Positions 36,411 to 46,032 of a DNA stretch of 64,000 nucleotides are shown here, piece after piece. A program made the position numbers and the translations under genes. Numbering within the stretch: the stretch's first letter is position 1; every line of letters starts with the position of its first letter. This stretch comes from Mucilaginibacter empetricola (GTDB taxonomy: Bacteria; Bacteroidota; Bacteroidia; Sphingobacteriales; Sphingobacteriaceae), in NCBI RefSeq assembly GCF_024808665.1, contig NZ_JANUBZ010000002.1:688017-752016 (forward strand), given 5' to 3'. The notes under the pieces were generated by a model that worked only from the letters and a program-made list of their open reading frames with translations, did no database searches and was not told the DNA's origin.

Positions 36411-39400
36411 ATGAAATTAAATGCTTTTTCTTTAGTCACGCATCAGCCGTGGCTACGTAAAATATCTTTAGTTATGAAATTGACTACCCTGATCTTGTTT
36501 ATCGCCCTGTTGCAATGCAGCGCAAGAGGCTTTAGTCAGAAAATCAATTTAAATGAAACCAACTTTCCTTTAAAAAAGGTTCTGCAACAAATTAACAAGC
36601 AAACTGGTTATGTATTTTTTTACGATTCGCAAGATGTAAAAGATAAATTGGTAAGTGTTCAGTTAAAAGAAGCTTCGGTAGATGAAGCTTTGGCCGAATG
36701 TCTTAAAAATCAATCGTTAACATACAAAATAGTTGATAAAACAATTGTTTTGCAACAAAAAGATGCTGTAGTAATTGATAAAGTTACCAATATGGCAGTG
36801 GCTCCTGTTACTATAAAAGGAGAGGTGTTTGACGATCAAAAAGTAGCCCTTCCGGGGGTAACCATCAGGGTAAAAGGTGGCAAAGCTGTAACTGTTTCTG
36901 ATGTAAACGGTAAATTCAGCATTGATGTACCTGATGATAAAGCTGTACTTGTATTTTCATTTATAGGTTTTGAAAGTCAGGAATTACCGGTAACCGCCGG
37001 AACGTTAATGTCTGTAACGATGAAAGCTGCGGTAGGTGGTTTACATGAAATTGTTGTTACCTCTTTTGGTATCAAAAAACAACAGGAATCTTTAGGATAT
37101 GCTACCAGTACAATAACATCAAAAGAAATTACTGAAGCTGGCAATACAAATTTTGCATCGGCTTTATATGGTAAAGCAGCTGGTGTAGCGGTGAAAACGG
37201 CGCCGGGTGGTGCAAGTAGTGCGGTTACCATACAAATACGTGGTATTAACTCTATCGGCTATAACCAACCGCCTTTATATGTTGTGGATGGTGTAATTAT
37301 CAGAAATCAGCAACAATATGGGGCAAGCGGATTTAACAATGGTGGTTTTTACAACGATCAGCGTATTGAAGGAAACGGCGTGCTTGATATCAATCCATCT
37401 GATATTGAAAGTATTAATATATTAAAAGGCGGTAGTGCTACTGCTTTATACGGTTCTGATGCTGAAGGTGGTGTAATTGTTATTACAACCAAAAAAGGTG
37501 TAAAAGGTAAAGGCCCGCAAGTTGAATTTAATTACTACGGAACTGTAGAGCAAGCTGCTTTTTTACCAAATTATCAGAATGTTTACGGTCAGGGTTATGA
37601 CAGGGCGACTAACATTGCGCTTGGTTTTAATGCGGATGGCTCCGTTGCTGATGCTAATTCACCATCGGGCTGGAGACCTAACTTTAGGGCTTATGCTGAT
37701 TTTGGTCCAAAAATGCTTGGACAAAAAGTTCAATGGTGGGATGGCTCAATACAATCATATTCTCCGCAACCTGATAATTACAAGGATATATTCAGAACAG
37801 GTACCAGTTCAAGTGCCAATTTATCGATATCAAACCAAACAGAAAACTCTGATTACAGACTATCCTATACAAGGCTTGATTATAATGGTATACAAAGAGA
37901 GTCGGGTGTACATAAAAATACCTTTAACTTAAACAGCACGCTGAAACTGAGTGACAAAACGAGTGTGGATGTGGTTGCCAATTATGTTAATACTATAACA
38001 GATAATCGCCCTTACCAAACCAACAGGTTAGCGCAATCATTCGACGGTTTTTTTGGCCGCGAAGAAAAAATGGGACTGGTGGAGCAAAAATTCCTTACAT
38101 CTGAAGGATTTGAATATGCACCGGCAGAAAACCCTCAATATAACCCGGCAGAAGCTTTTATTTTTAGGGTTAGACCTAATTTGTACGATTATTTTTTCAG
38201 TACTTTAAAAAACACCCTTACAGAAACTGAAAACCGCCTGTATTCTAGTGCCACATTTAACTGGAATATTATCAGTCACCTTAAGTTCCGCGTAAGGTTA
38301 GGAAATGACTATACTGCACGTAATACCGAAGCAGACAACTATAATACTTATCCGGTTGCGTTTAACACTACTTCAAGTACCGGAGCTTATAACGTAGCCA
38401 CAGGTATATATTCCATTTTATATGGCGATGCCTTGTTAACGTACAGCAATAATTTTACAAAAGATTTTAATTTATCCTTAACCGGAGGTTTCACCGCCAG
38501 ACATGAAAGTTATCTGGATGAGGCATCAGGTACCACCAATGGATTAGTAACGGAAAACTTTTTCTCCCTTAGCAACTCTTATGGTATTTTAAGTACCTCA
38601 TACGCCAGACAATACCTGGTAAAAGAAGGCGCATTTGGCTTGCTGGATTTATCTTACAAAAACTATTTGTTTTTAGAAAGCTCTTTACGTGAGGAATCAG
38701 CATCAACACTGCCTCCGCAAAACAATACTTATTATTACCCTTCTGTTAATGGAAGCTATGTGTTTAGTGATGCATTAAAAAGTTCGATGCCATCATTCCT
38801 GAGCTATGGTAAGTTAAGACTTTCGTACACGCAAAATGGTAACCCTGCGGCAATTTATGCATCAAACGTTGCGTATGCACAAACCTCTATACAAACGCCT
38901 AACAACGGTTCTGTACCACAGTTAACCTTATCAAGCGCTTATGGAAATAATACCCTGAAGCCCGAAAGAAAACATGAGTATGAAGCCGGTGTTGAACTTC
39001 GCTTTTTAAACGATAGGCTTGGTGCTGACATTAGCTACTACACCAATAAAATCAACAACCAGATTTTACCTTTAACAGCATCACCAAGTAACGGTGCGGC
39101 CAGCCAGATAGTTAACGTTGGTACTATTGGCAACCAGGGTTTGGAGGTGGCTTTAAATGCTACGCCAATTATTTCAAGTGGTTTTAAATGGGATGTGCGT
39201 TTAAACTATTCATTTAACAATGCAAAAGTTTATTCGTTAGCACCTAATGAGCCCGAAATTGATGTGTATACTGCCGAAAGTAACTCTATAAAAGTAGTTG
39301 CAAAACCGGGTGAAGCTTTAGGTGATATTTATACTTATGGCTTGCAAAAAACCAAGAGCGGTCAGAATATAGTGGATGCCAGCGGTTATTATGAAGAGGA

Positions 39401-40088
39401 TCAGTCGCACTATATAAAAGCAGGAAATATACTTCCTAAAGCTGTTGGTGGTATTTCCAACACATTCTCCTACAAAAATTATTCAGTTACTGCTTTGGTT
39501 GATTATCATTTGGGTGGTCAGTTAATTTCAACTCCTTTAAAATATGGCATCAGCTCAGGTATGTACACCAGTACTTTAAAGTACAGGGATGCAGCACACG
39601 GCGGATTAACTTATTATATCAATTCGGCAGGTACTTATGTGCAATTGCCAGCTAATGCAACAAAAGGACCTGGTGGCGAAACTGTTTATCACGATGGTTT
39701 GATACAGCCGGGTGTTTTGGCTAACGGACAGCCTAATAATATCATGATTGATGCAGCCAGCTATTACGAAAATCAATTTTCTGCAGGTGGTGGCAGCGGG
39801 CCAAATGTAATTGATGAAAATCAAGGATCAGCCATATACAACAACAGCTATATTAAGCTGCGTGAGGTTGCGCTTAGCTACGGATTGCCACAAAGTTTGG
39901 TGCACCATTTAGGCATGTCGAAAATTAGATTCTCGTTAATAGGACGTAATTTATTGTACATATACCGTACGTTAAAGAATCTTGATCCGGAAACAGCATT
40001 GGGTAGTCAATGGTGGAACCAGGGTATTGATAATGGTTCAATACCTGCAACCAGAAGCTATGGTTTCTCACTAAACGCCACTTTTTAA
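36411..40088 (+). CDS. SusC-family TonB-dependent transducer with STN signalling domain 2
   Basis: The 1225-residue protein has a long signal segment (membrane part about 22-43, ending FSQ), an STN domain (INLNETNFPLKKVLQQINKQ to KIVDKTIVLQQ, about 46-115), a carboxypeptidase-D-like domain (IKGEVFDDQKVALPGVTIRV), the plug (EIVVTSFGIKKQQESLGYA, IQIRGINSIGYNQPPLYVVDG, INILKGGSATALYGSDAEGGV) and a barrel ending GFSLNATF. The TSFGIKKQQESLGYA variant marks a different SusC clade from the other two. It should import the glycan handled by the hydrolases downstream and report its presence to FecR 2. Confidence 0.94.
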   Translation: MKLNAFSLVTHQPWLRKISLVMKLTTLILFIALLQCSARGFSQKINLNETNFPLKKVLQQINKQTGYVFFYDSQDVKDKLVSVQLKEASVDEALAECLKNQSLTYKIVDKTIVLQQKDAVVIDKVTNMAVAPVTIKGEVFDDQKVALPGVTIRVKGGKAVTVSDVNGKFSIDVPDDKAVLVFSFIGFESQELPVTAGTLMSVTMKAAVGGLHEIVVTSFGIKKQQESLGYATSTITSKEITEAGNTNFASALYGKAAGVAVKTAPGGASSAVTIQIRGINSIGYNQPPLYVVDGVIIRNQQQYGASGFNNGGFYNDQRIEGNGVLDINPSDIESINILKGGSATALYGSDAEGGVIVITTKKGVKGKGPQVEFNYYGTVEQAAFLPNYQNVYGQGYDRATNIALGFNADGSVADANSPSGWRPNFRAYADFGPKMLGQKVQWWDGSIQSYSPQPDNYKDIFRTGTSSSANLSISNQTENSDYRLSYTRLDYNGIQRESGVHKNTFNLNSTLKLSDKTSVDVVANYVNTITDNRPYQTNRLAQSFDGFFGREEKMGLVEQKFLTSEGFEYAPAENPQYNPAEAFIFRVRPNLYDYFFSTLKNTLTETENRLYSSATFNWNIISHLKFRVRLGNDYTARNTEADNYNTYPVAFNTTSSTGAYNVATGIYSILYGDALLTYSNNFTKDFNLSLTGGFTARHESYLDEASGTTNGLVTENFFSLSNSYGILSTSYARQYLVKEGAFGLLDLSYKNYLFLESSLREESASTLPPQNNTYYYPSVNGSYVFSDALKSSMPSFLSYGKLRLSYTQNGNPAAIYASNVAYAQTSIQTPNNGSVPQLTLSSAYGNNTLKPERKHEYEAGVELRFLNDRLGADISYYTNKINNQILPLTASPSNGAASQIVNVGTIGNQGLEVALNATPIISSGFKWDVRLNYSFNNAKVYSLAPNEPEIDVYTAESNSIKVVAKPGEALGDIYTYGLQKTKSGQNIVDASGYYEEDQSHYIKAGNILPKAVGGISNTFSYKNYSVTALVDYHLGGQLISTPLKYGISSGMYTSTLKYRDAAHGGLTYYINSAGTYVQLPANATKGPGGETVYHDGLIQPGVLANGQPNNIMIDAASYYENQFSAGGGSGPNVIDENQGSAIYNNSYIKLREVALSYGLPQSLVHHLGMSKIRFSLIGRNLLYIYRTLKNLDPETALGSQWWNQGIDNGSIPATRSYGFSLNATF

Positions 40089-40109
40089 TTCCTTAAAATT
40101 AATCAGACG

Positions 40110-41678
40110 ATGAAAAAAATATTTGTATATACCTATATTTTACTTTTGCTTGCTGTATCGTTCAGTGCATGTAAAAAAACAATTGATTCGGATTACATCA
40201 ATCCCGAATTGTCAACAAAACCCGTTATCAGCAGCTTTTTTACCGAAATGCTGAATAGCGACCGCGTAAGGCCTGCTTACTGGAACCTGCGTACCTTTTT
40301 CTTTCCTCAAATATCTGTTTATGCCCAAACCACCACATTTGATAACGGTGGACAGGCTTATCAGCCCAATGACAGTTACATAGGTCAGTATTGGTCAGAT
40401 TTTTATTATCCTGCAGGCAATGGCAGCGGGCCAATGGCTACTTACCGTACCATGCAAGCAGCATTTACAGCCCTGTCGGCAAGTGATCAGGCAGCTCAAA
40501 AGGTTTACATGGAAGCTGCTAAAATTGTTTTAGATGAGCGCGCTGCCAAAATGGTGGATATGTGGGGCGATATTCCTTTTTCGCAGGCAGGTAGTTTGGA
40601 AACCACAAGTACCATAAAAAATCCTGTATTTGACGATCAGAAAGCTCTTTATTACCAATTTATCAGCGATTTGGATGAGGCGGCTACTTATTTTGGTTCG
40701 GCAAAACTGGCTACTAATGTTCAATCTGCTTTTAATAAAGCTGATATTTTAAATAGCGGAAGTTTACTTAAATGGCAGGAGTACGCAAATTCAACCCGCT
40801 TACGTTTGCTGATGCGTATTTCGAGCTATGACGAAGCAACTGCTAAAGCTGCTGTTACAACCATGTTGAGCAACCCAGCTTCATACCCGCTTATTGACGG
40901 TGGAAATGTTGCCAGCTATAGCCCTGCCAGCACTGACATTCTTTTGCAGGCATTAACCACAACTACCAGCAGTACTTTATTTAGCGCTTTAACAGAAATT
41001 GATAGCTATTGGGCTCCCGATTATAAGCTGAACACCGTAATGCTGCCTGCAAATGATCCGAGAATTCCGGTTATGTTTAATAAAAATGGTAATGCAAATT
41101 ATGGAGCAATGCCGGTTACATATGGTTTGGGTCAGCAGGATACTGCTTATTCCAAATATTCTGTTGTGGATTCAACCACTTTTTTAAACAATATTAAAAT
41201 GCCGGGCATCGTAATAACCGCATCAGAAGTGAATTTTCTGAAAGCAGAGGCTTACGAACGTTGGAATTTAGGCGATGCGCAAGGGGCTTATAATACTGCA
41301 TTAGCGCAATCAGTTTATTTTTACTTCTATCTGAACAACATTGGTGGAGGCACAACATCGCCTTCGGCAACAGATATTGCAACATTTTTAGTAAATCCTA
41401 ATGTGGCTTATGCGGGTACTACCCAGCAAAAGCTTGCCTTAATATACACGCAAAAATGGCTGCATTTTGGTTTCCTTCAATCAGATGAAGCATGGGCCGA
41501 GTTAAGAAGGACAAAATATCCGGCTTTAACGTTCCCGAAACAAACATTGTCTACTCAATATCAATTGCCCCCTACACGTTTGCCGTATCCAAGTGTCGAA
41601 ACATCTTATAATACCAATTATAGCGCTGTGAAAGCAAAAGATACGCCTACTACCAAAGTATTTTGGGATGTAAATTAA
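40110..41678 (+). CDS. SusD-like surface lipoprotein 3 (SusD/RagB, type 2 subfamily)
   Basis: The 522-residue protein has a lipoprotein signal (SFSACKK, Cys at about residue 21). The sequence is the divergent SusD-like group: FFTEMLNSDRVRPAYWNLRT, MVDMWGDIPFSQAG, YYQFISDLDEAATYFG, LRLLMRISSYDEA, VINFLKAEAYER-like VNFLKAEAYERWNLG, QKLALIYTQKWLHFG and AWAELRRTKYPALTFP. It starts 22 bases after SusC 2 and is its partner. It would bind the target glycan at the surface. Confidence 0.92.
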   Translation: MKKIFVYTYILLLLAVSFSACKKTIDSDYINPELSTKPVISSFFTEMLNSDRVRPAYWNLRTFFFPQISVYAQTTTFDNGGQAYQPNDSYIGQYWSDFYYPAGNGSGPMATYRTMQAAFTALSASDQAAQKVYMEAAKIVLDERAAKMVDMWGDIPFSQAGSLETTSTIKNPVFDDQKALYYQFISDLDEAATYFGSAKLATNVQSAFNKADILNSGSLLKWQEYANSTRLRLLMRISSYDEATAKAAVTTMLSNPASYPLIDGGNVASYSPASTDILLQALTTTTSSTLFSALTEIDSYWAPDYKLNTVMLPANDPRIPVMFNKNGNANYGAMPVTYGLGQQDTAYSKYSVVDSTTFLNNIKMPGIVITASEVNFLKAEAYERWNLGDAQGAYNTALAQSVYFYFYLNNIGGGTTSPSATDIATFLVNPNVAYAGTTQQKLALIYTQKWLHFGFLQSDEAWAELRRTKYPALTFPKQTLSTQYQLPPTRLPYPSVETSYNTNYSAVKAKDTPTTKVFWDVN

Positions 41679-41741
41679 GTTGATATTCATAACCAACCCT
41701 TTAAACAGGAGTTTGATTTTTAATATGTTGGTTGTTAAGCT

Positions 41742-41775
41742 GCCATAGCCGGGCTGGTCCCGGTTATGGCTTTTT
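41742..41775 (+). terminator. Terminator between SusD 3 and the GH35 gene
   Basis: A 12-bp stem GCCATAGCCGGG / CCCGGTTATGGC with one G-T pair closes on CTGGT and is followed by five T. It may lower expression of the glycosidase genes relative to SusC/SusD. Confidence 0.75.
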
Positions 41776-41861
41776 AAATAAGTTTTAAAAGATATATTTG
41801 AGAAAAAATCTTCATATAAATCAGCGTTAGGCTCACGTTATTATTTAATGTTTATCTACCC

Positions 41862-43700
41862 ATGAAATCAATTCGTACTAAATATTTACTGCTCCTTCTT
41901 ATTATCGGTTTTTCGGGCATTAATCTCGCCATGGCGCAAAAGCATACCTTCGCTTTGGGCGATAGTACTTTTTTGCTCGATGGCAAACCGCTGCAAATGA
42001 TAAGCGGCGAAATGCACTGCGCCCGTGTACCGCGAGAGTACTGGCGCGATAGGATGAAGATGGCTAAGGCGATGGGCTTAAATACCATTGGCACCTATGT
42101 GTTTTGGAATGCCCATGAAGCAGTAAAAGGTAAATATGACTTTACCGGAAATAATGATATTGCTGAATTTGTAAAAATAGCACAGGAAGAAGGCTTGTGG
42201 GTAGTATTACGCCCAAGTCCGTATGCTTGTGCTGAATGGGAATTTGGTGGTTACCCGTGGTGGCTGCTGAAAGATAGTACACTTAAGGTAAGGAGTAAAA
42301 ATCCCCGTTTTATAGATGCTTATCGTAAATATATCGATCAGCTGTCAAAACAATTGGTGCCCTTATTAGTAACGCACGGCGGTAATATTTTAATGGTACA
42401 AATTGAAAATGAATATGGCTCATACAGTGACGATAAAAGCTACCTTGACTTAAACCGCCAGATTTTTAGAGATGCTGGCTTTGACGGTGTATTATTTACC
42501 TGTGATGGCCCCGAACAGTTGCCGCGTGGTTATTTGCCCGGCTATTTACCAGCTGTAAACGGGCTGGAAGACCCTGCAGCGGTAAAGAAGTTAGTTAACA
42601 CTTACCATAATGGTAAAGGACCGTACTATATAGCCGAGTGGTATCCCGGCTGGTTTGATAATTGGGGCGAAGCGCATGCCAATGTTAGTGCAAAAGAAGC
42701 TGCTGCAACGCTCGATAAAATATTGAGTGCGGGTATATCCATCAATATGTATATGTTTCATGGCGGTACAACACGGGGTTTTATGAATGGAGCCAACATG
42801 AGTAAGAATAGCCCATACTCTCCGCAGGTTTCCAGCTATGACTATGACGCTCCGCTTGATGAGTCCGGCAATGCTACCGAAAAGTATTTTGAGTTTAGAA
42901 AAGTAATTGAAAAACATTTACCGGTCGGCCAAACATTGCCTCCGGTACCTGGAAAAAAGAAATCCATCGCCATAAATCATATTAAGCTAAATGCTTACGC
43001 AAGCTTGTTTAATAATTTACCAAAATCGATTATATCCAAAACGCCGCTTTGCTTTGAGGATATTAACCAGGCGTATGGCTTTGTATTATATCGGACTAAA
43101 CTTAATGGTGAAAATAGCGGCTGGTTAAAAATAAAGGAACTAAGAGATTACGCCATTGTATACCTTAACGGAAAACAAATAACGGTATTGGACAGAAGAT
43201 TAAAACAGGATTCTGTTTTGTTAGATAAGGTACCAGCCAGCTCTGTATTAGATATTTTGGTTGAAAATAATGGTCGTATAAATTATGGTCCTTTTTTAAC
43301 AGATAACCGCCATGGAATTACTAAAAGGGTAACACTTGGTGGCCAGGAGGTTTATAATTGGAACATGTATAGCCTGCCGTTTAATGATTTAAACAGTATT
43401 AAATACACTTCTGAGATCTTAGCTGCCCAACCGGGATTTTACAGCGGCACTTTTACCTTAAATGAATTGGGCGATACCTATTTGGATATGAGCAAATTTG
43501 GCAAAGGCTTTGTTTTTTTAAACGGACATAATTTAGGTAAATACTGGCAAATTGGCCCTCAGCAAACTTTATATGTCCCATCGGGCTGGTTAAAAAAAGG
43601 TGTTAATAAAGTTGTTGTATTTGATGAATTAAAAGCTGGGCATACAGAATTGAATGCATTGCCTAATTCAATTCTTAACCAGGTAGTAAAAGGAAATTAG
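41862..43700 (+). CDS. GH35 beta-galactosidase, secreted
   Basis: GH35 enzymes remove terminal beta-linked galactose. The 612-residue protein has a signal peptide (about 1-25, ending MAQ) and a TIM barrel: MISGEMHCARVPREYWRDRM, GTYVFWNAHE, LRPSPYACAEWEFGGYPWWL. The acid/base is Glu184 in QIENEYGS and the nucleophile Glu259 in IAEWYPGWFDNWG. Beta-sandwich domains follow, with the GH35 end GFVFLNGHNLGKYWQIGPQQ and then TLYVPSGWLK. It is the first of four collinear glycosidases; GH20 starts 2 bases after its stop. Confidence 0.94.
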   Translation: MKSIRTKYLLLLLIIGFSGINLAMAQKHTFALGDSTFLLDGKPLQMISGEMHCARVPREYWRDRMKMAKAMGLNTIGTYVFWNAHEAVKGKYDFTGNNDIAEFVKIAQEEGLWVVLRPSPYACAEWEFGGYPWWLLKDSTLKVRSKNPRFIDAYRKYIDQLSKQLVPLLVTHGGNILMVQIENEYGSYSDDKSYLDLNRQIFRDAGFDGVLFTCDGPEQLPRGYLPGYLPAVNGLEDPAAVKKLVNTYHNGKGPYYIAEWYPGWFDNWGEAHANVSAKEAAATLDKILSAGISINMYMFHGGTTRGFMNGANMSKNSPYSPQVSSYDYDAPLDESGNATEKYFEFRKVIEKHLPVGQTLPPVPGKKKSIAINHIKLNAYASLFNNLPKSIISKTPLCFEDINQAYGFVLYRTKLNGENSGWLKIKELRDYAIVYLNGKQITVLDRRLKQDSVLLDKVPASSVLDILVENNGRINYGPFLTDNRHGITKRVTLGGQEVYNWNMYSLPFNDLNSIKYTSEILAAQPGFYSGTFTLNELGDTYLDMSKFGKGFVFLNGHNLGKYWQIGPQQTLYVPSGWLKKGVNKVVVFDELKAGHTELNALPNSILNQVVKGN

Positions 43701-43701
43701 A

Positions 43702-45999
43702 ATGAAAAATAAAATTGCGGCCTTGCTTATAGCCATTATAGTTTTTACAGGCTTTAAGGCAACTGCACAACAGATTGACAATAAATATAATATTATCCCT
43801 TACCCAACTTCATTAACCAGCGGGCAAGGGAATTTTGTAATAACCCCGGCAACAACTATTACTTACGCCGGACTATTTATAAATGAAGCTAACAGATTGA
43901 ATGAGCTTTTTATAAACAGCTTTGGAAAAGCGCTTCCATTAAACACCGCTTCAAAAGAGCATGGTATCCAATTAAAATATGATGCCGGGATTAGCGCTGA
44001 TGAAGGTTACCGCCTGGTAATCACTACCCATCAAATAACTATTTCTGCCAGAACACCGGCGGGTATGTTTATGGCTGTGCAAACCATAAGGCAATTGCTA
44101 CCTGTAAACGTTGAATATCCGAACGTTAAAATAGTTAAAAGTTTAGCACTTCCGGCGCTTACTATTAATGATGAACCCGCGTATGAATGGCGTGGAATGC
44201 ACCTGGATGTTTCAAGGCATTTTTTCTCGATAGCCTATCTTAAGAAATTTATTAATGTAATGGCGCTTTATAAAATGAACAAGCTCCATTTGCATTTAAC
44301 CGATGACCAGGGCTGGCGCATAGAAATTAAAAAATATCCGAAGCTTACAGAAGAAGGGGCATGGCGAACCTTCAATAACCAGGATTCGGCGTGTATAAAA
44401 AAAGCAGTTGATAATCCTGATTTTAAGATTGATGAGGAGCACATCGTCCATAAAAATGATAAAACATTGTATGGAGGTTTTTATACCCAGGCAGAAATGA
44501 AAGCATTGGTTGCTTATGCTGCCGAAAGACATATTGACATCATACCTGAAATTGATATGCCTGGCCACATGATGGCGGCAATTAATGCCTATCCGTTTTT
44601 AACCTGCAATGGCGAAAATAAGTGGGGAACGCTTTTTACTAAGCCAATTTGCCCATGTAATGAAAGTACTTTTGAATTTGCCGAAAACGTCTTTACCGAG
44701 ATTATGGATATTTTTCCATCAAAATATATCCACATCGGTGGCGATGAGGTGGATAGAAGCGATTGGGCCAAATCTGATGCCTGCAAACAACTAATGCAAC
44801 GCGAAGGGATTAAAGATCTGCCGGCTTTACAAAGCTATTTCATTAATCGCATGGAAAAGTTCTTCAATTCAAAGGGCCGTAAATTGATAGGCTGGGATGA
44901 GATTATTGAGGGTGGCATCAGCCCAACGGCTATTGTGATGTACTGGCGGGGCTGGGTTCCTGATGCTCCTGTAAAAGCCGTTAAAAATGGTAATAAAGTA
45001 ATTATGACACCGGGGGCACCGCTGTACTTTGATTATCAGCCCGATCAGAACTCTATTTATAATATCTATCATTTTAATCCTGTTCCGGCAGGTTTAACCT
45101 CAACGGAGGCCAAACTGATTATCGGCGCCCAGGCTAATATCTGGACAGAAAACATTCCATCCGAAAACAGGGCAGATTACATGTTTATGCCCAGGATGAC
45201 AGGATTGGCAGAGCTGTTATGGACAAATAATGTGAATGATTATAATAGTTATACAACTCGTTTAACAGACCAGTTTAAACGCTTGGATGTATTAAAAGTA
45301 CACTACCGATTACCTGATCTGCCGGGAATGATCACCCAAAATGTATTTACCGATCAGGATACATTGAGCATAGTGAAACCTATGCCGGGTATGCAAATAC
45401 GGTACACTAGTGACGGAACACTGCCCAACAAAAATTCACAGGAACTTAACGGAAAGTTGGTCATCAACAAATCAGAGCACATCCGTTTAGCGGCTTTTAC
45501 CTCAATAGGAGGGAAAGGTGATGTTTACGATCTGAATTATCAGCAGCAAAGCTTATCGCCGCCTGTTGAAGTAAGTAATACACAGCCCGGCTTAATATGC
45601 GGTTATTACAAAGCGTTTTTTAAAGAGACCAAATTTATAAGCCAGGCCAATGCCGATAGCACATTTATCAGCGATGTTATAGCTGTTCCGCAATCGGTAA
45701 AAGCGCCGTCATTTGCCGTTACTTATAGCGGTTATATCGATGTCCCTTCCGATGGTGTTTATAGCTTTTACCTGACTTGTGACGATGGCGGCGTTTTAAA
45801 AATTGCAGATCGTGAAACAGTAAATAATGATGGTTTGCACTCGGCCATTGAAAAAAACGGACAGGTTGCGCTTAAAAAAGGCTTGCAAAAATTTAAGCTT
45901 GATTTTATTGAAGGTGGCGGAGGGTATACCCTTAAACTAAAATATAGTAAAGATGGCTCGGCCCCGGCTGATTTGCCTACATCATGGTTTAGAAATTAA
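43702..45999 (+). CDS. GH20 beta-N-acetylhexosaminidase with C-terminal PA14 domain
   Basis: The enzyme removes terminal beta-GlcNAc or beta-GalNAc by substrate-assisted catalysis. The 765-residue protein has a signal peptide (about 1-23, ending TAQ), a GH20b beta domain (about 28-145), the GH20 barrel (WRGMHLDVSRHFF, NKLHLHLTDDQGWRIEI, DIIPEIDMPGHM) with the catalytic pair Asp348-Glu349 in HIGGDEVD, a chitobiase-like C-terminal domain (about 540-615) and a PA14 domain (about 625-760: GYIDVPSDGVYSFYLTCDDG). It overlaps almost directly with GH35 (1-base gap). It probably works after galactose removal, exposing the mannose core. Confidence 0.94.
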   Translation: MKNKIAALLIAIIVFTGFKATAQQIDNKYNIIPYPTSLTSGQGNFVITPATTITYAGLFINEANRLNELFINSFGKALPLNTASKEHGIQLKYDAGISADEGYRLVITTHQITISARTPAGMFMAVQTIRQLLPVNVEYPNVKIVKSLALPALTINDEPAYEWRGMHLDVSRHFFSIAYLKKFINVMALYKMNKLHLHLTDDQGWRIEIKKYPKLTEEGAWRTFNNQDSACIKKAVDNPDFKIDEEHIVHKNDKTLYGGFYTQAEMKALVAYAAERHIDIIPEIDMPGHMMAAINAYPFLTCNGENKWGTLFTKPICPCNESTFEFAENVFTEIMDIFPSKYIHIGGDEVDRSDWAKSDACKQLMQREGIKDLPALQSYFINRMEKFFNSKGRKLIGWDEIIEGGISPTAIVMYWRGWVPDAPVKAVKNGNKVIMTPGAPLYFDYQPDQNSIYNIYHFNPVPAGLTSTEAKLIIGAQANIWTENIPSENRADYMFMPRMTGLAELLWTNNVNDYNSYTTRLTDQFKRLDVLKVHYRLPDLPGMITQNVFTDQDTLSIVKPMPGMQIRYTSDGTLPNKNSQELNGKLVINKSEHIRLAAFTSIGGKGDVYDLNYQQQSLSPPVEVSNTQPGLICGYYKAFFKETKFISQANADSTFISDVIAVPQSVKAPSFAVTYSGYIDVPSDGVYSFYLTCDDGGVLKIADRETVNNDGLHSAIEKNGQVALKKGLQKFKLDFIEGGGGYTLKLKYSKDGSAPADLPTSWFRN

Positions 46000-46032
46000 C
46001 AAACCGGGCTCAAAAACGATAGAACAAATAAA